The notes below the pieces were generated by a model. The model saw nothing but the letters and a program-made list of their open reading frames with translations, had not been told where the DNA came from and did not search any database. 64,000 nt of DNA, taken from Ambrosia x helenae. Its lineage: Eukaryota > Streptophyta > Magnoliopsida > Asterales > Asteraceae. This document shows, piece by piece, positions 30,479-40,961 of the stretch (position 1 is its first letter; every line of letters begins with the position of its first letter). A program made the position numbers and the translations under genes. The stretch is taken from the NCBI GenBank assembly GCA_030844895.1, contig CM061229.1:495162-559161 (forward strand). The letters are read 5' to 3'.

Positions 30479-30974
30479 GATTTCTTTGGCGCTTTGAGAG
30501 CTAGAGTGTATGACGATGAAGTTAGGAAATGGATTTCGGGCATAGGGATAGAAAATATTGGAAAACGACTTGTGAACTCAAGGGAATCACCTCCTACTTT
30601 TGAACAACCAAAGATGACTCTTGAAAAGCTTCTTGAGTATGGAAACATGCTTGTTAAGGAACAAGAAAATGTGAAAAGAGTTCAATTAGCAGACAAATAC
30701 ATTAAATGAAGCCGCACTTGGAAATGCTAACGAGGACGCCATTAAAAATGGAGCCTTTTATGGTTAGGGTTTTCTTTGATCTAAGGCATACATTTATGGA
30801 AAGTTTTCATTTGAATTTGTAGTGTGAAGCTACTGATTGATGTTATGGATGCAGGCAAACCTGCTCAACAAGTTAAGGTTCCTGTTCGTGAAGGTTGCAC
30901 TGATCCTTCCGCTGAAAACTTTGATCCAACGGTTAGGAGTGAGTGATGATGGAAGTAGTGTGTATAAGCTTTAG
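30479..30974 (+). pseudogene. RCA: Rubisco activase, 3' exons only, frameshifted
   Basis: The first block (30479-30762) encodes DFFGALRARVYDDEVRKWIS and continues KRLVNSRESPPTFEQPKMTL, EKLLEYGNMLVKEQENVKRV and ADKYI. This is the C-terminal part of Rubisco activase, the AAA+ chloroplast ATPase that frees Rubisco of inhibitory sugar phosphates. An extra A near 30709 breaks the frame before EAALGNANEDAIKNGAFYG. A phase-consistent intron (30763-30854, GT...AG) follows, then KPAQQVKVPVREGCTDPSAE and FDPTVRS, with a 4-bp duplication (AGTGAGTG near 30939-30947) shifting the end DDGSSVYKL. The AAA+ core and transit peptide are absent. The retained intron shows it came from genomic DNA, not from a processed mRNA. 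Confidence 0.88.
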
Positions 30975-31174
30975 ATGGTTAATTTGGGCTTATGTAATTT
31001 GTGAATGCAATACCGTATACCCGGGTAGATGACCGTAATTAATTCTTTTGTATCTTAACGTTGATGGTTAATTATTTCTTATATTAGTTTACAAAGAAGT
31101 ATATTAGTACACTTTTATAATTTCGTAAGAGCGCACGTCCCATAAAACAACTCATTAATGTTTTTATTGTAACA

Positions 31175-31846
31175 CTAGCTTTTATCCCGGGAGCGTCCCA
31201 GGGTTAAAAAATATAACAATTATTACTAATAGTAATAATTATTACTCTTGTAATTAAATAAATAAAAAAATAACCTTGCTATAAGGTGACACCATGTGTT
31301 GCAGTGTTGCACGATTCTTTCTCCTAACTTCTCTTGATGAAGTATACCTATGCATCTTTAAAAGAGTAAAATTCCAATGAAAGCATGGTGATTGGGCTGA
31401 ATTTCAATATCGTAGATAAGAACCTGTTTTAAAAGAAAAAAACAATTATTAATGAATAACCTGAACACTTTGTGTTTTTTTTTCTGTATGAACGAAACCC
31501 TACAAAAAATAGTCTTTTTTTCTCGTTTTTTATATAGCACTATGGTACTCGTTGGAAAGATAATAAAACGCTTGTTATTTGGTGTAATTTTTTTCTTTAA
31601 AAAATCTCGTATATAAAAGATATTAACGTTTAAAAATTATGGGAGGAAACATAAGAGAGAAAAATTTAAATTTGTTTTTAAATTCTTTTTTCCTAAAATA
31701 ACTCAATTTAAATTTAGTAGATTAGGTTTTATATTATTTTTTTTAAATTGCCACATGGCATGACACATGGCACACTCAAGAAGAGAATGCCTTCTTGAAT
31801 GTCAGTCATTAAAATGGCTTTCAATTATAATAGATATAGATATAGA
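31175..31846 (-). mobile_element. Non-autonomous Helitron (H1)
   Basis: On the minus strand it starts TCTATATCTATATCT after an A and ends with the hairpin GGGACGCTCCC and AAAAGCTAG followed by T: the Helitron pattern of 5' TC, 3' hairpin and CTRR inserted between A and T. It shares the block GTAATTTTTTTCTTT / AGCGTTTTATTATC with H2, H3 and H4. No Rep/Hel protein. Confidence 0.8.
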
Positions 31847-31980
31847 TTTTTTAAATAAAGAACGCGCTTTAATCATCCCAAACAAACAATATAATCCATC
31901 AATATATATGATTTTAAGAGTAGGGTATATCGCTTTGTTGTACGTATGTGTAAAAATGTAAAAAGACATGAATTTTATAA

Positions 31981-32228
31981 GGGGAATTGGATTTTAATAA
32001 CCCAAACTATTTGAAATTGGCCACTGGCACCCCCAACTAAAAAATTGGCCATATATAACCTGAACTATTGACTTATTGGAATCTAGCACCCAACTAACTG
32101 ACGCCGTTAGTTGGGTTGCTGACGTGGCAATGATTGCTGACGTGGCATGCTGATGTGTCAATCCACGTGTGTATTTCATAAAAAAAAGAAAAAAAAAATT
32201 CCACCTCATCATCCAAGTGTACATTTCA

Positions 32229-32270
<42 letters not shown>

Positions 32271-32953
32271 AGATCTGATTTATTTAACCCACATCAGCAT
32301 CATCATCTTCATAACTTCTTCATCTTCATAACATCAACCAAAAACAAACCTTCAATCTACTATACCACCGCACCTCCATCTCTCTCTACCACCACTACCA
32401 CCACCACCGTACGCGTCCACCGACCCACCCCCGTCCACCTTCATTACAAACCCATTTCAATAATCCGATCTATGGCGGTTGCCATTAAAGCTGTTGCAGA
32501 CGCTGCTAGAGTGCCTAAGGCTATGGCGGTTGCCATTAAAGCTGTTGCAGACGCTGCTCAAGATGCATCAGATTCCATTGAATCTGAAACATCCGTACCC
32601 TCCTGGTTATTTTTGGGGATTGATTGTGGAAATCGAGATAAAGTTCCGTCTGTGAGGTTATAATCGGATCTTGTGGGTTTTTTTTAGATCTTATCAGATC
32701 TGTGAGACGAACACCGGTGACAGTGCCTCACCGGAGATGGTTGTGAAGGTTCTTTGGTTTGTGTTTGATGTTTGTGAAGGGAGCTCATATATCAGATTTT
32801 TTTTTTTTTTTTTTTTTTTTTTAGGTTTAGGTTGATGTTTGTGAAGATGATGTTTATGGATTTTGATTGAAAGTTGGTTTATGATGATGATGATGTGAGT
32901 TTTGGTTTATGATAATGAATATGATGTGGGTTCAAACGTGATTTATCAGATCC

Positions 32954-32991
<38 letters not shown>

Positions 32992-33232
32992 GCACACGTG
33001 GATGATGATGATGAGGTGGAATTTTTTTTTTAATAAAATACACAGTGGATTGACACGTCAGCATGCCAAGTCAGCAATCCTTGCCACGTCAGCAACCCAA
33101 CTAACGGCGTCAGTTAGTTGGGTGTTAGATTCCAACAAGTTAATAGTTTAGGTTATATACGGCCAAGTTTTTAGTTGGGGGTGCCAGTGGCCAATTCTGA
33201 ATAGTTTGGGGTTATTAAAAATCCAATTCCCC
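31981..33232. mobile_element. Mutator-like element with long inverted repeats (MULE-2)
   Basis: Inverted ends of about 185 bp begin GGGGAATTGGATTTTAATAA (left) and GGGGAATTGGATTTTTAATA (right, reverse complement). The exact 9-bp duplication ATTTTATAA lies at 31972-31980 and 33233-33241. A-runs and T-runs of 20-40 bp sit at the inner edges of the arms. The interior (about 32270-32950) is less AT-rich and gene-like, so this could be a Pack-MULE. It carries no transposase. Confidence 0.88.
32472..32663 (+). pseudogene. Gene-like segment inside MULE-2, unidentified
   Basis: An open stretch begins MAVAIKAVADAARVPKA and repeats MAVAIKAVADAAQDASDS in tandem; a 51-bp unit is duplicated at 32472 and 32523. 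It continues SVPSWLFLGIDCGNRDK to a stop. I recognise no family. It is a good candidate for host coding or leader sequence captured by the element and then locally duplicated. It has no intron that I can see. Confidence 0.35.
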
Positions 33233-33350
33233 ATTTTATAATGAATCTATGATATTTTATCAACTCTATATTTTGCCAACAAAATTAATAATGTTTGTTT
33301 TTGTTCGTATATTTTTCTGGTCGAAGTATACAAGAAAAAAGTTATTAAAA

Positions 33351-34018
33351 TCTATATCTATATAGATGTGTATCTATATCTATATTTCAAAGAGCTAAAT
33401 CCTATATGAAACTCATATAGTCATTCTCCTCGAGAGTGTCATGTAGGATGTCATGTGATATTGAGTGATTTTAGTATTAAAAAAAATTTAAAAATAAAAT
33501 TGGATTTTTCTCTCTCATGTTTTCTCTCATAATTTTTTAAACGTTAATATCTTTTATATACGAGATTTTTTTAAAGAAATAAATTACACCAAATTAACGA
33601 GCGTTTTATTATCTTTCCAACGAGTACCATAGTGCTATATAAAAAACGGACAAAAAACGACTATTTTTGTGGAGTTTTGTTCATAACAAGAAAAACACAC
33701 AAAGTGTTCAGGTTATTCATTAATCATTGTATAGGCAAGTCATTAATTATATTCAAACCAATAAATATGAATTTTATTTACAACAGATGCTAGCATTGGA
33801 GTTGTACATTATTTTAAGTTACGTTTTAATATTAGAGTTATACATTGTTTAAGGTTAGGCGTTATATTGGAGATACATTGTTGATTGTTTTAGGTTAGGT
33901 GCTACCCGAAGCTTTTTCTGCATGTAACTGTAAAGCGCATCAGTCCATTTCGTATGTGAAATTGATAATGTCATATTAGATTTCTCAACCCCGGGACGCT
34001 CCCGGGGTATAAATCTAA
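33351..34018 (+). mobile_element. Non-autonomous Helitron (H2)
   Basis: Begins A/TCTATATCTATATAG at 33351. It ends with the hairpin CCCCGGGACGCTCCCGGGG (33990-34007), then TATAAATCTAAT, the CTRR-T end. It is the same family as H1 but in the opposite orientation, with MULE-2 between them. The interior has AAAACGACTA, TAGGCAAGTCATTAATTAT and repeated GTTTTAGGTTAG words. Confidence 0.85.
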
Positions 34019-34569
34019 TATATATATATTTTAAAGCTAAAAATCCTACATGGAATTCAAAGACGTCAACCTCCTCTTTGAGTGTGTCATTTGGCATTGA
34101 GTGATTTTAGGGGAAAAAAATTTAAAAATTTGTTTTTTTTCCCTCATGTTTCATCCCTAATTTTTTAACGTTAAATATATTTTATATATGAGATCTTTTA
34201 AAGAAAAAAATTACACCGCACTAACGAGCGTTTTATTATCTTTCCAACAAGTACCATAGTGCTATATAAAAAACCGAGAAAAACGACTTTTTTTGTAGTG
34301 TAATGTTCATGCAGGAAAAAACACACATGTTAAGGTAATTTATTAATCATGTATAGGCAAGTCACTAATTATGTCCAAACCAGTAAATATGAATTCTATT
34401 TTCATTAGGTGTTAACATTGAATTGTACATTATTTTAGGTTAGGTATTTATATTAGAGTTATATATTGTTTAAGGTTAGACGTTAACATTTGAGATACAT
34501 TGTTAATTGTTTTAGGTTATGTGCTACCCGAAGCTTTTTTTGCATGTAACGTTCTCGGATATAATCTAG
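34014..34569 (+). mobile_element. Non-autonomous Helitron (H3), head-to-tail behind H2
   Basis: Starts TCTAATATATATATATTT, sharing its first bases with the last bases of H2, and ends ATAATCTAG/T at 34569. The body follows H2 closely (AACGAGCGTTTTATTATC, CAAGTCACTAATTATGT). The hairpin before the CTAG has been lost and replaced by ACGTTCTCGGATATAAT, so the terminus is atypical. Confidence 0.75.
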
Positions 34570-34958
34570 TAGAATATAATTTCATCTCTAGGTCTTATAA
34601 ACGTTTATTCTTGAGTTTGTCTTTTTTTATAACCCTCTCCTTTTGTCCATATCCGTTTGATCATATTATTCATTGGCCGAATGATATCGCCAATTTTTTC
34701 CTTATTTTATTGTAGTTGTGTAGTTTAATAATTGGCCGACCAACTTTATCAGGTTTTATTTATCATAATTTATGGTTAATATCATATTCGATATAGAAAA
34801 AATCGTTACTCAATTAATATATAAAATTTTATATATTTAAATATTATGAATAAAGTATGAAACGATTATGACTGTTAAATCGCAATGACAATATTAAGAA
34901 CATTAATATACTATCAAATTTAGATGAACATTTTTATGAAAAAAAAACTTGATTTACC
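34570..34958. other. Upstream region of the inhibitor gene
   Basis: AT-rich, no coding pattern. It may contain promoter sequence of the gene at 35008, but I see no specific motif besides the TATA box. Confidence 0.4.
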
Positions 34959-34959
34959 C

Positions 34960-34968
34960 TATATATAG
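34960..34968 (+). promoter_or_regulatory. TATA box of the potato-inhibitor-I gene
   Basis: TATATATAG lies 40 bp before the ATG at 35008. A transcription start near 34990-35000 would give a very short leader, normal for this small gene family. Confidence 0.6.
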
Positions 34969-35007
34969 AAGTCCATTACAGCACAAAAGTGTTCAAAACT
35001 GATTGTC

Positions 35008-35344
35008 ATGGGCGAGGCAGATACACCCGTTGTCGAACCGCAACAAACTCTCCCAAGTAACTTGATTTACCCTGTTTTCTTAAGTATCTTCCTCTTTATG
35101 TTATATATTTATTTGTACACGGAATGTGTATATTGTGAACAAATTGCAGGTAGGAAACAAACTGGCCCGAACTGATGGGGATGAAAGCCGAAGATGCGGA
35201 GAAAAAGATAAAGGAAGAGATGCCAAGTGCTACGGTTCATGTGATCCCTCATGACAGTTTTGTTACTATGGATTTTCAGTCAACTCGAGTTCGGGTATTT
35301 GTTGATCATCACAAAATGTTGTTAGGGAACCCAGAATTGGTTAG
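35008..35344 (+). pseudogene. Potato inhibitor I-type serine protease inhibitor, two single-base indels
   Basis: Exon 1 (35008-35056) encodes MGEADTPVVEPQQTLP. A GT...AG intron (35057-35149) follows. Exon 2 has RKQT, one missing base in the following Trp codon near 35168, then PELMGMKAEDAEKKIKEEMP, TVHVIPHDSFVTMDFQSTRV and RVFVDHHK. One more base change near 35316 separates this from the normal family ending VVREPRIG and a TAG at 35342-35344. The uncorrected frame instead runs on to a stop at 35375. Family members are about 70-90 residues and block chymotrypsin- or subtilisin-like proteases in defence (PR-6). The reactive-site loop region (IPHDSFVTMDFQ) is present. With TATA, intron and both ends preserved, this is either a young pseudogene or an assembly with base errors. 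Confidence 0.82.
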
Positions 35345-35420
35345 AGACTTGATGTCTCACCCATACTGTGTATGATATCATATATTTCCAATCCTATGAA
35401 TGATTATATATTTAATATAT

Positions 35421-35828
35421 ATCTAGTACAGAGTAAAGATCAATACATAAAGTTTTTTTTGTAAGAACTGTGAGAATCAAAGGGGGTAAAAAAAATATTT
35501 CTTTTTTAGAATTTTTTTTCCCATGTGCTTAAACATTCTTCTAGATGAATAATACAAAAAAAAAAATTTAAAAAAAAAATTTTTTTTTAGTGTAATTACG
35601 TCATTTAAGGTAAATACATTAGTTTACACTAGAGTAATTATGTAATTACTCTACACGTAATTACTCTACACCAAATTTTTTTATTTTATTTTTTTTTTTA
35701 ATTTTCAATACTATAATACATGTTTAACAATATGGGAAAAAAAAAATTTGAAAAAAAAAATAAAAAAAAAATACCCTCCTTTGATTCTCACAGTTCTTAC
35801 AAAAAAAAGTTATTTGTACTGGACAACC
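35421..35828. mobile_element. Mutator-like MITE
   Basis: Inverted arms read AAGTTTTTTTTGTAAGAACTG followed by GAGAATCAAAGG (left; shown in part) and the reverse complement on the right. The flanks TTTAATATAT at 35411-35420 and 35829-35838 are an exact 10-bp duplication (9-10 bp, Mutator-like). The interior is A- and T-run rich with a TAATTACTCTA palindrome. The family probably matches the element at 2043-2453. Confidence 0.75.
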
Positions 35829-35872
35829 TTTAATATATCATTTGTTCATAAACGTGTGGTTACTCGGATTTA

Positions 35873-36077
35873 GGGGTGTTTGGAATTGATTATTCAAAAC
35901 AGATTATGCGTTTGGAAAAGTAGGGGTGGAGCTGCTTATAGATTATTGCGTTTTGGTAGTCTAAAAACTGATTATCTGCGTTTCAAAACGCAATCCAAAC
36001 ACTAAAAATTGATTATCTACATTTTCAAAACGCAATAATCTAAAAATCAGATTCAGAACGCAATCCCAAACACCCTC
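35873..36077. mobile_element. PIF/Harbinger-like MITE
   Basis: Ends GGGGTGTTTGGAATTG (left) and GAGGGTGTTTGGGATTG (right, reverse complement), flanked by TTA at 35870-35872 and 36078-36080. The 205-bp element has GATTATC/GATTATT words in both orientations. The 3-bp TTA duplication and GGGTGTTTGG ends are typical of Harbinger MITEs. Confidence 0.75.
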
Positions 36078-36364
36078 TTACCGGAAGTTAGAAGAGAATA
36101 ACATAAGCATTTGTGTGTATCGTTACTCAGATATAGTGAAAGTAAGAAGATATTTTGTTATGCAATTACATGGTCGTCTTATGTGTTACAACTAAAACAA
36201 TAAGCGTTTATAACGGTTCTTATGGTTTTGACTTAAAAGCGGTTTTCTATTAAAGAGTTCTCTATATTTCGATAATAAAATTACTAACTCAACCATGAGT
36301 TTTTAAGTACTGATGTAATTAAATTTATGCATAAAAGTTTATTGTACCATATATGTTCATTATT

Positions 36365-36535
36365 TTAATAGAGGTCATGTGGAGGTTGAAGGTTCAATTC
36401 TTGTTGGAACCATATTTACCACATGTGGGTTTCCACCTGGGGAGATCCCCAATCCAGGTGAAATGGATAATCAGTACAGGCTGGCCCAGGGTGTTAGCCA
36501 GAGCTCCACGGTTGTACCACTTGCCGTTCAAAAAT
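36365..36535 (+). mobile_element. SINE-like fragment
   Basis: GGTTCAATTC at 36391-36400 resembles a tRNA-type B box. The body ends GCCGTTCAAAAA, the same 3' end (CCGTTCAAAA) as the SINE at 60908. The A box is degenerate and no target duplication is evident, so this is a decayed or partial copy. Confidence 0.5.
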
Positions 36536-36614
36536 GAATTACTTATTTCAATAAAAGGTTTTGGTGCACCTTACATGAACATTAACCTGTGACCAGATTA
36601 GTAGATTAGACCAT

Positions 36615-36720
36615 GCGTAGTGGGGGGCTTTATATATAAAGTCCCCCTTTCTGATTGGTCCACGTGGCAGCTGAGTCAGCATGGAGAGAGAGAAACTGAA
36701 AAAGGGATGTAGTGGTGGGN
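36615..36720. repeat. Perfect-core palindrome next to the assembly gap
   Basis: GGGGGGCTTTATATATAAAG followed by TCCCCC forms a near-perfect palindrome at about 36619-36645. It is followed by GATTGGTCCACGTGGCAGCTG and a GAGAGAGAGA tract. It looks like the start of a MITE whose remainder would be in the gap. Confidence 0.4.
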
Positions 36721-36819
36721 NNNNNNNNNNNNNNNNNNNNNNNNNNNNNNNNNNNNNNNNNNNNNNNNNNNNNNNNNNNNNNNNNNNNNNNNNNNNNNNN
36801 NNNNNNNNNNNNNNNNNNN
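36720..36819. other. Assembly gap (100 N)
   Basis: Exactly 100 undefined bases, a conventional scaffold spacer, so the real distance is unknown. Confidence 0.98.
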
Positions 36820-37582
36820 TTTTTAAAATATGGTTGTTTATAAAAGTGGCTAAATATTTATTTTGAAAGAGTGGTATAAGAAACAAGGCACAAAACCAAT
36901 TTTAACATAAGACCATATATATTTAACAATTGTTTCTTATCTATACATAAAATGGTTATATAACGGTATAATCTTATCTCTCTCTTTCTCCCACTATAAC
37001 TAGACAGAAACCGTTGTAAACACTTGTACTTATTATTTACAGTTATATAAATAAGTTTAAAACTGTTTATAAGTGTTTTATATTGTACATACAAGTATTT
37101 TATACGGTTCTCAGTTACGTTAATAGTAAAAAATATAACTATAACATGAAGCACCAAACTATTCATTAACCAATTCTAACTGTTATAAAATTATAATAAT
37201 CAATTAATTCCAAACAGATATAAAAGGACCATAAATTTCCAGAGAATCAAAAAAGCATCTGACTAAATTGGTAACAATTTGTACCAAGAAATAACCATTT
37301 TTCAATAACAGGTTAAGAATCAAATAATTAAGTAAAAGGGTTTTTATAAATTAAAAAAAAAAGGGTAAAAAAATTGATAGTAGAAATCAAGGGAACCAAT
37401 TGAATTGAAATGACATGAAGGAGACAAGATAACACATGCACATGCACATGTTACTATGTTAGTAGCTTGCTTGCTTTAATGTTTTCATAGGAATATGTAA
37501 TGTAAAAAGCATGATGCATATGTATATGTGGACATGTAATAATAAACATAAGTAGTTTAAAGTAGAATTTAAGGATAAAGAA
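36820..37582. other. No gene seen
   Basis: AT-rich sequence without recognisable coding or repeat borders. Confidence 0.5.
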
Positions 37583-37860
37583 TTAGCAAACATACCATAA
37601 AGATAAAGCTGAAGATTCTTTGTGTTTGTGTTTTGTGGTGTGAAGTTGTCCCAAAAACAGAGGAGAGGGGAAATCCAGAAACAAACTGATGAGAGAGAAA
37701 GAAAAAGAAAAGAAGGGGTTTAGATTTAGAGAGAGAAGTGGTGGAAATGGAGTAAGGTGAAAGAACACGACTTGTTGCAATGCAAAGGGTAATTTGGTAG
37801 GTTTTATTGCATTTTGTAAAGTGAAAATACTCGATTGATAATAAAGTATTTTGATCATGA
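37583..37860 (-). other. Possible 5' leader exon on the minus strand
   Basis: On the minus strand the segment is CT-rich (ACTTCTCTCTCTAAATC, CTTTTTCTTTCTCTCTC), then AAACACAAACACAAAGAATC, and ends CTTTATG/GTATGT, a good splice donor. This composition is typical of plant 5' leaders. No downstream coding exon is seen to the left before the gap, so the gene may be lost or lie beyond it. The 91-codon frame across it is probably incidental. Confidence 0.3.
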
Positions 37861-39306
37861 TAGTGTGATATAAATTGATGTTGCCAATAAGTCTATATTA
37901 ATGCTTTTCAGAGGAGACACTTCGATGACTTTTTTAACGTAGATGTTATGGAACGAATACGGATACGAATATGAATACGAATACGAATACGAATACAGGT
38001 GTACAAATCATTTTTTAGAAACTAATCTGGTTCGGTTTTAAACCCGGTAGTAAACGAAGTCTTTCCTTCCGAAATCCATTTTAGAAAAACCCCAAACCAG
38101 TATAATCAACTTGGATTGGTTTTTAACACGTTTTTTTCTTCTTAAGAAAACCTTTTTTTTTAGACAACTGGTTAGAAGGCAGATGAAGAATGTTGAAAAG
38201 CATCCCTAAAGTCTGTGAGGAGAACCAACATGTTTCGTACCCATGGCTTTTTATAGCTTTGGCTCCTTGGCACCGGAAGCTACCCGTTTCCTGACCAGGG
38301 TCCAACGGGTTATTCATAGTAGTGTGTTGACTCCAGGGGGGAAAGTTTCGTTTTCAGTAAGTTAGGGTTCGCCATACAGAAAAGGGGTGATGACGCAACT
38401 TGTTGTCCCCCTGCCAGCTATCTTGATGTAATTTTCACAGTCTTGGAATGAAAATTTGAAACATGTTTATTTTATATAATAAAAACGGTTGTCAACTTGA
38501 GAGTGGGGACCGGTTTTAAAACCGGGCTCAAATCGGTTGTAAAAAAACGGTTCAGTTTTTTTTATTTTTTGGAAACCGGCTTTTTTTGTACACTTTAGAT
38601 TCGAGTCCCATTTGATGTAATTTGCTTCAGGTGAGTCAGATTTTTTACCTTTATGATCAGGTTTTATAATATTTCGTTAACCGTTAAAAAACAAAATTTG
38701 ATCTTCATATGTTTGTGATCTATTTAGGTTACCAATAAAATTACCTCCATTTTAGGTTTTTCTAAACGAGCACAAATTGGATTTTATTATTTTAGTTTTT
38801 AAGTTGATGGTAAATTAGTAATTCATACTAACATTTTTTAAACTTTCATTTTTGTTGGTAAACCCAATTTCATTCTAAATGAGAGGTAACTTTATACATT
38901 AGGGGCATATATAATTTGTTCTATGTTAGAGTGAGACTGTCATTTATAGTGTAAGTTAAGAACATTCTTCAGATTAATTATCTAATAAGATAGATTTTCG
39001 ATTATTAAAATTCAAATTCACTGCACATACAAAATGAAGGACCAACTATGTGATATTTTTAAAACGAAATCAAAATCTTGACGTGTGTAAACGAGTCACT
39101 ATAGTAGTTTTTCATTTTCATTTTCAAATTCATTTTCTTTATTTATTTTGATTACAACAATTTGTTTAACTAAATTTACCAAGTCTACTAAATTGATAGC
39201 TATTTCTAGTTTACAAATTGACACTTTTTAACTTTATAACTATTTCGAGATATAATAATTGTAGTTACCCATCTTAGATTTTGTTGAAAAATAAATAAAA
39301 GAAACG
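37859..39306. other. Intergenic sequence with degenerate repeats
   Basis: Contains the (GAATAC)n-like microsatellite at about 37955-38000. A region at 38000-38600 has GGTTTTAAACCCGG / AACCGGTTTTAAAACCGG words near both edges and GTACA-type ends (38000 and about 38590), possibly an eroded hAT-like element. No coding sequence was supported. Confidence 0.4.
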
Positions 39307-39319
39307 TGAGAAAGTGTTG

Positions 39320-39683
39320 TTTTTGGAACATGATTTTCTTTTAATCAGAAGTTGTCATACCCGCTTATGCAGGCCCTGACTCTCCACTCTCCAGTCTATG
39401 TTGTCTGAACCGGGTCCACGCTGGTGGTAGTGTGGGCTGTTATCGGCTTCCGCCCGGAAACCGTACCGTCTCCACACGAGCTCAGTTTTACTGTCGCCCG
39501 CTGAAGTAACGGTCGGATGAAAACCAGGTCAGCTCAGGTTCAAGCTCCCTTCACCAGGAAGGTCAAGCTCTCCCATCATTGCCTTTATCCCACCAAAGTG
39601 GATACCATGGGAATCGAACCTGGCTCTCTCAAGGAGAAACCAAGCCCACCTACCACTGCACCACACCACTATGAAGGGATAAC
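39320..39683 (-). mobile_element. Complete tRNA-derived SINE with 13-bp duplication
   Basis: On the minus strand the RNA polymerase III boxes are TGGTGCAGTGG (A box, 39653-39663) and GGTTCGATTCC (B box, 39610-39620), 32 bp apart. The element is flanked by the exact 13-bp duplication TGAGAAAGTGTTG at 39307-39319 and 39684-39696. The 3' end (left side) carries a short A tail (TTTTT on plus). It is 364 bp, long for a plant SINE. A short plus-strand frame across it is incidental. It would rely on a LINE reverse transcriptase. Confidence 0.88.
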
Positions 39684-39696
39684 TGAGAAAGTGTTG

Positions 39697-40928
39697 AGAT
39701 TACTGAATTAGGAAGCAATTATTACAAGTTCAAAAAGAACTTCTTTAATAATTAATCAAGAGACATGATAGTTGAGTTGTAATTTGTGGAGTGAATATTA
39801 CTCTCTAATTATTTAATACACACACACACGATATGCATACGTACCACACACGTGTGTTTGATAAAAAGGAAATCAAATGATGTAATTCCATGCGTCAAAG
39901 TGTATAAAAGGTTTTAAATAATTAATTTAATTATACATAAATATTAAGTTGTCAAATTTTAAATATATTTATACACTATTGTACGATTATTCTTTCTAGT
40001 AAGACTATATATGTCATTGCTGGCAGAGAGGGCATAACAATAAGTTTACAGATACACGAACGGTGTTAAAGCCCAAGGATGTAAAGTGTGAAAAAACTAA
40101 ACGTTAGGGATGAGAGGTGTTAAAGGTGAACTAAACCTGTTAATTAAGGCAAACTATATGGAAGAAAATTGCAACTAACTCTAAATTATATATGAGATTG
40201 TATGCATTCATGTTGGGATAATATCCTACTTATAAGTAGGAGTTTTTTCTTAAAAACTTGAAGTTCCTAAAAACTCTTAAAAGCTCCTTGCCAAACATAC
40301 TCTTAATAAAAAGTGTTGTTTGGTTGAAAGAGCTTGAAGATTTTAGGTTAGGAGAAAAAGCTCTATATTGAAAAGCTAGTAGTACTAGCGTTTAAGAAAA
40401 TCTCTTACTAGCTACAAGCTTTTAATGAGCAAATAACACAAATACTCATTCTATTATAAAAATAAAATAAAAACATTTCTTACAAGCTTTTAATTATGTT
40501 CATTTTGGTTATTTTATACATTTTATTAAAAGCTTCAGCTACTCTGCTAAATATTAAAATATATTTAAAAAGCTACAACTACCAGCTTCCAGCTACAGCT
40601 ACCTGCTTCCAGCAACAGCCCAAACATACCCATAGTGAGTCAAATATGTTTATCAGTTCATGGTGAAGTTGATAAGTGCATCAAGTAGAACATAGAACAT
40701 TTTAACCTTTCTTGGTACTACGATAAAATAAAAATAAAAGTTTGATAATGGCGATCTTTAAAATATCAAAGATACTTCAATTGGTAATAAAAAAAGGAAG
40801 AAAGAAAGAAACTTAAGTTGTATTATTATGAAATATATACAAAATTGTAAAGTCAGCTTGTTGCCCGTCTACCCGTTATCTTGATGTAATTTTTTTTTTT
40901 CCGGAAATGAAAGTTTGTTATTGATTAA

Positions 40929-40961
<33 letters not shown>

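Noticed and set aside
36548..36886. Reading frames crossing the assembly gap.
   Set aside because: They run through undefined bases and carry no information.
38000..38600. Possible hAT-like element with GTACA-type ends and AACCGG words.
   Set aside because: The edges do not pair convincingly and no 8-bp duplication was found.
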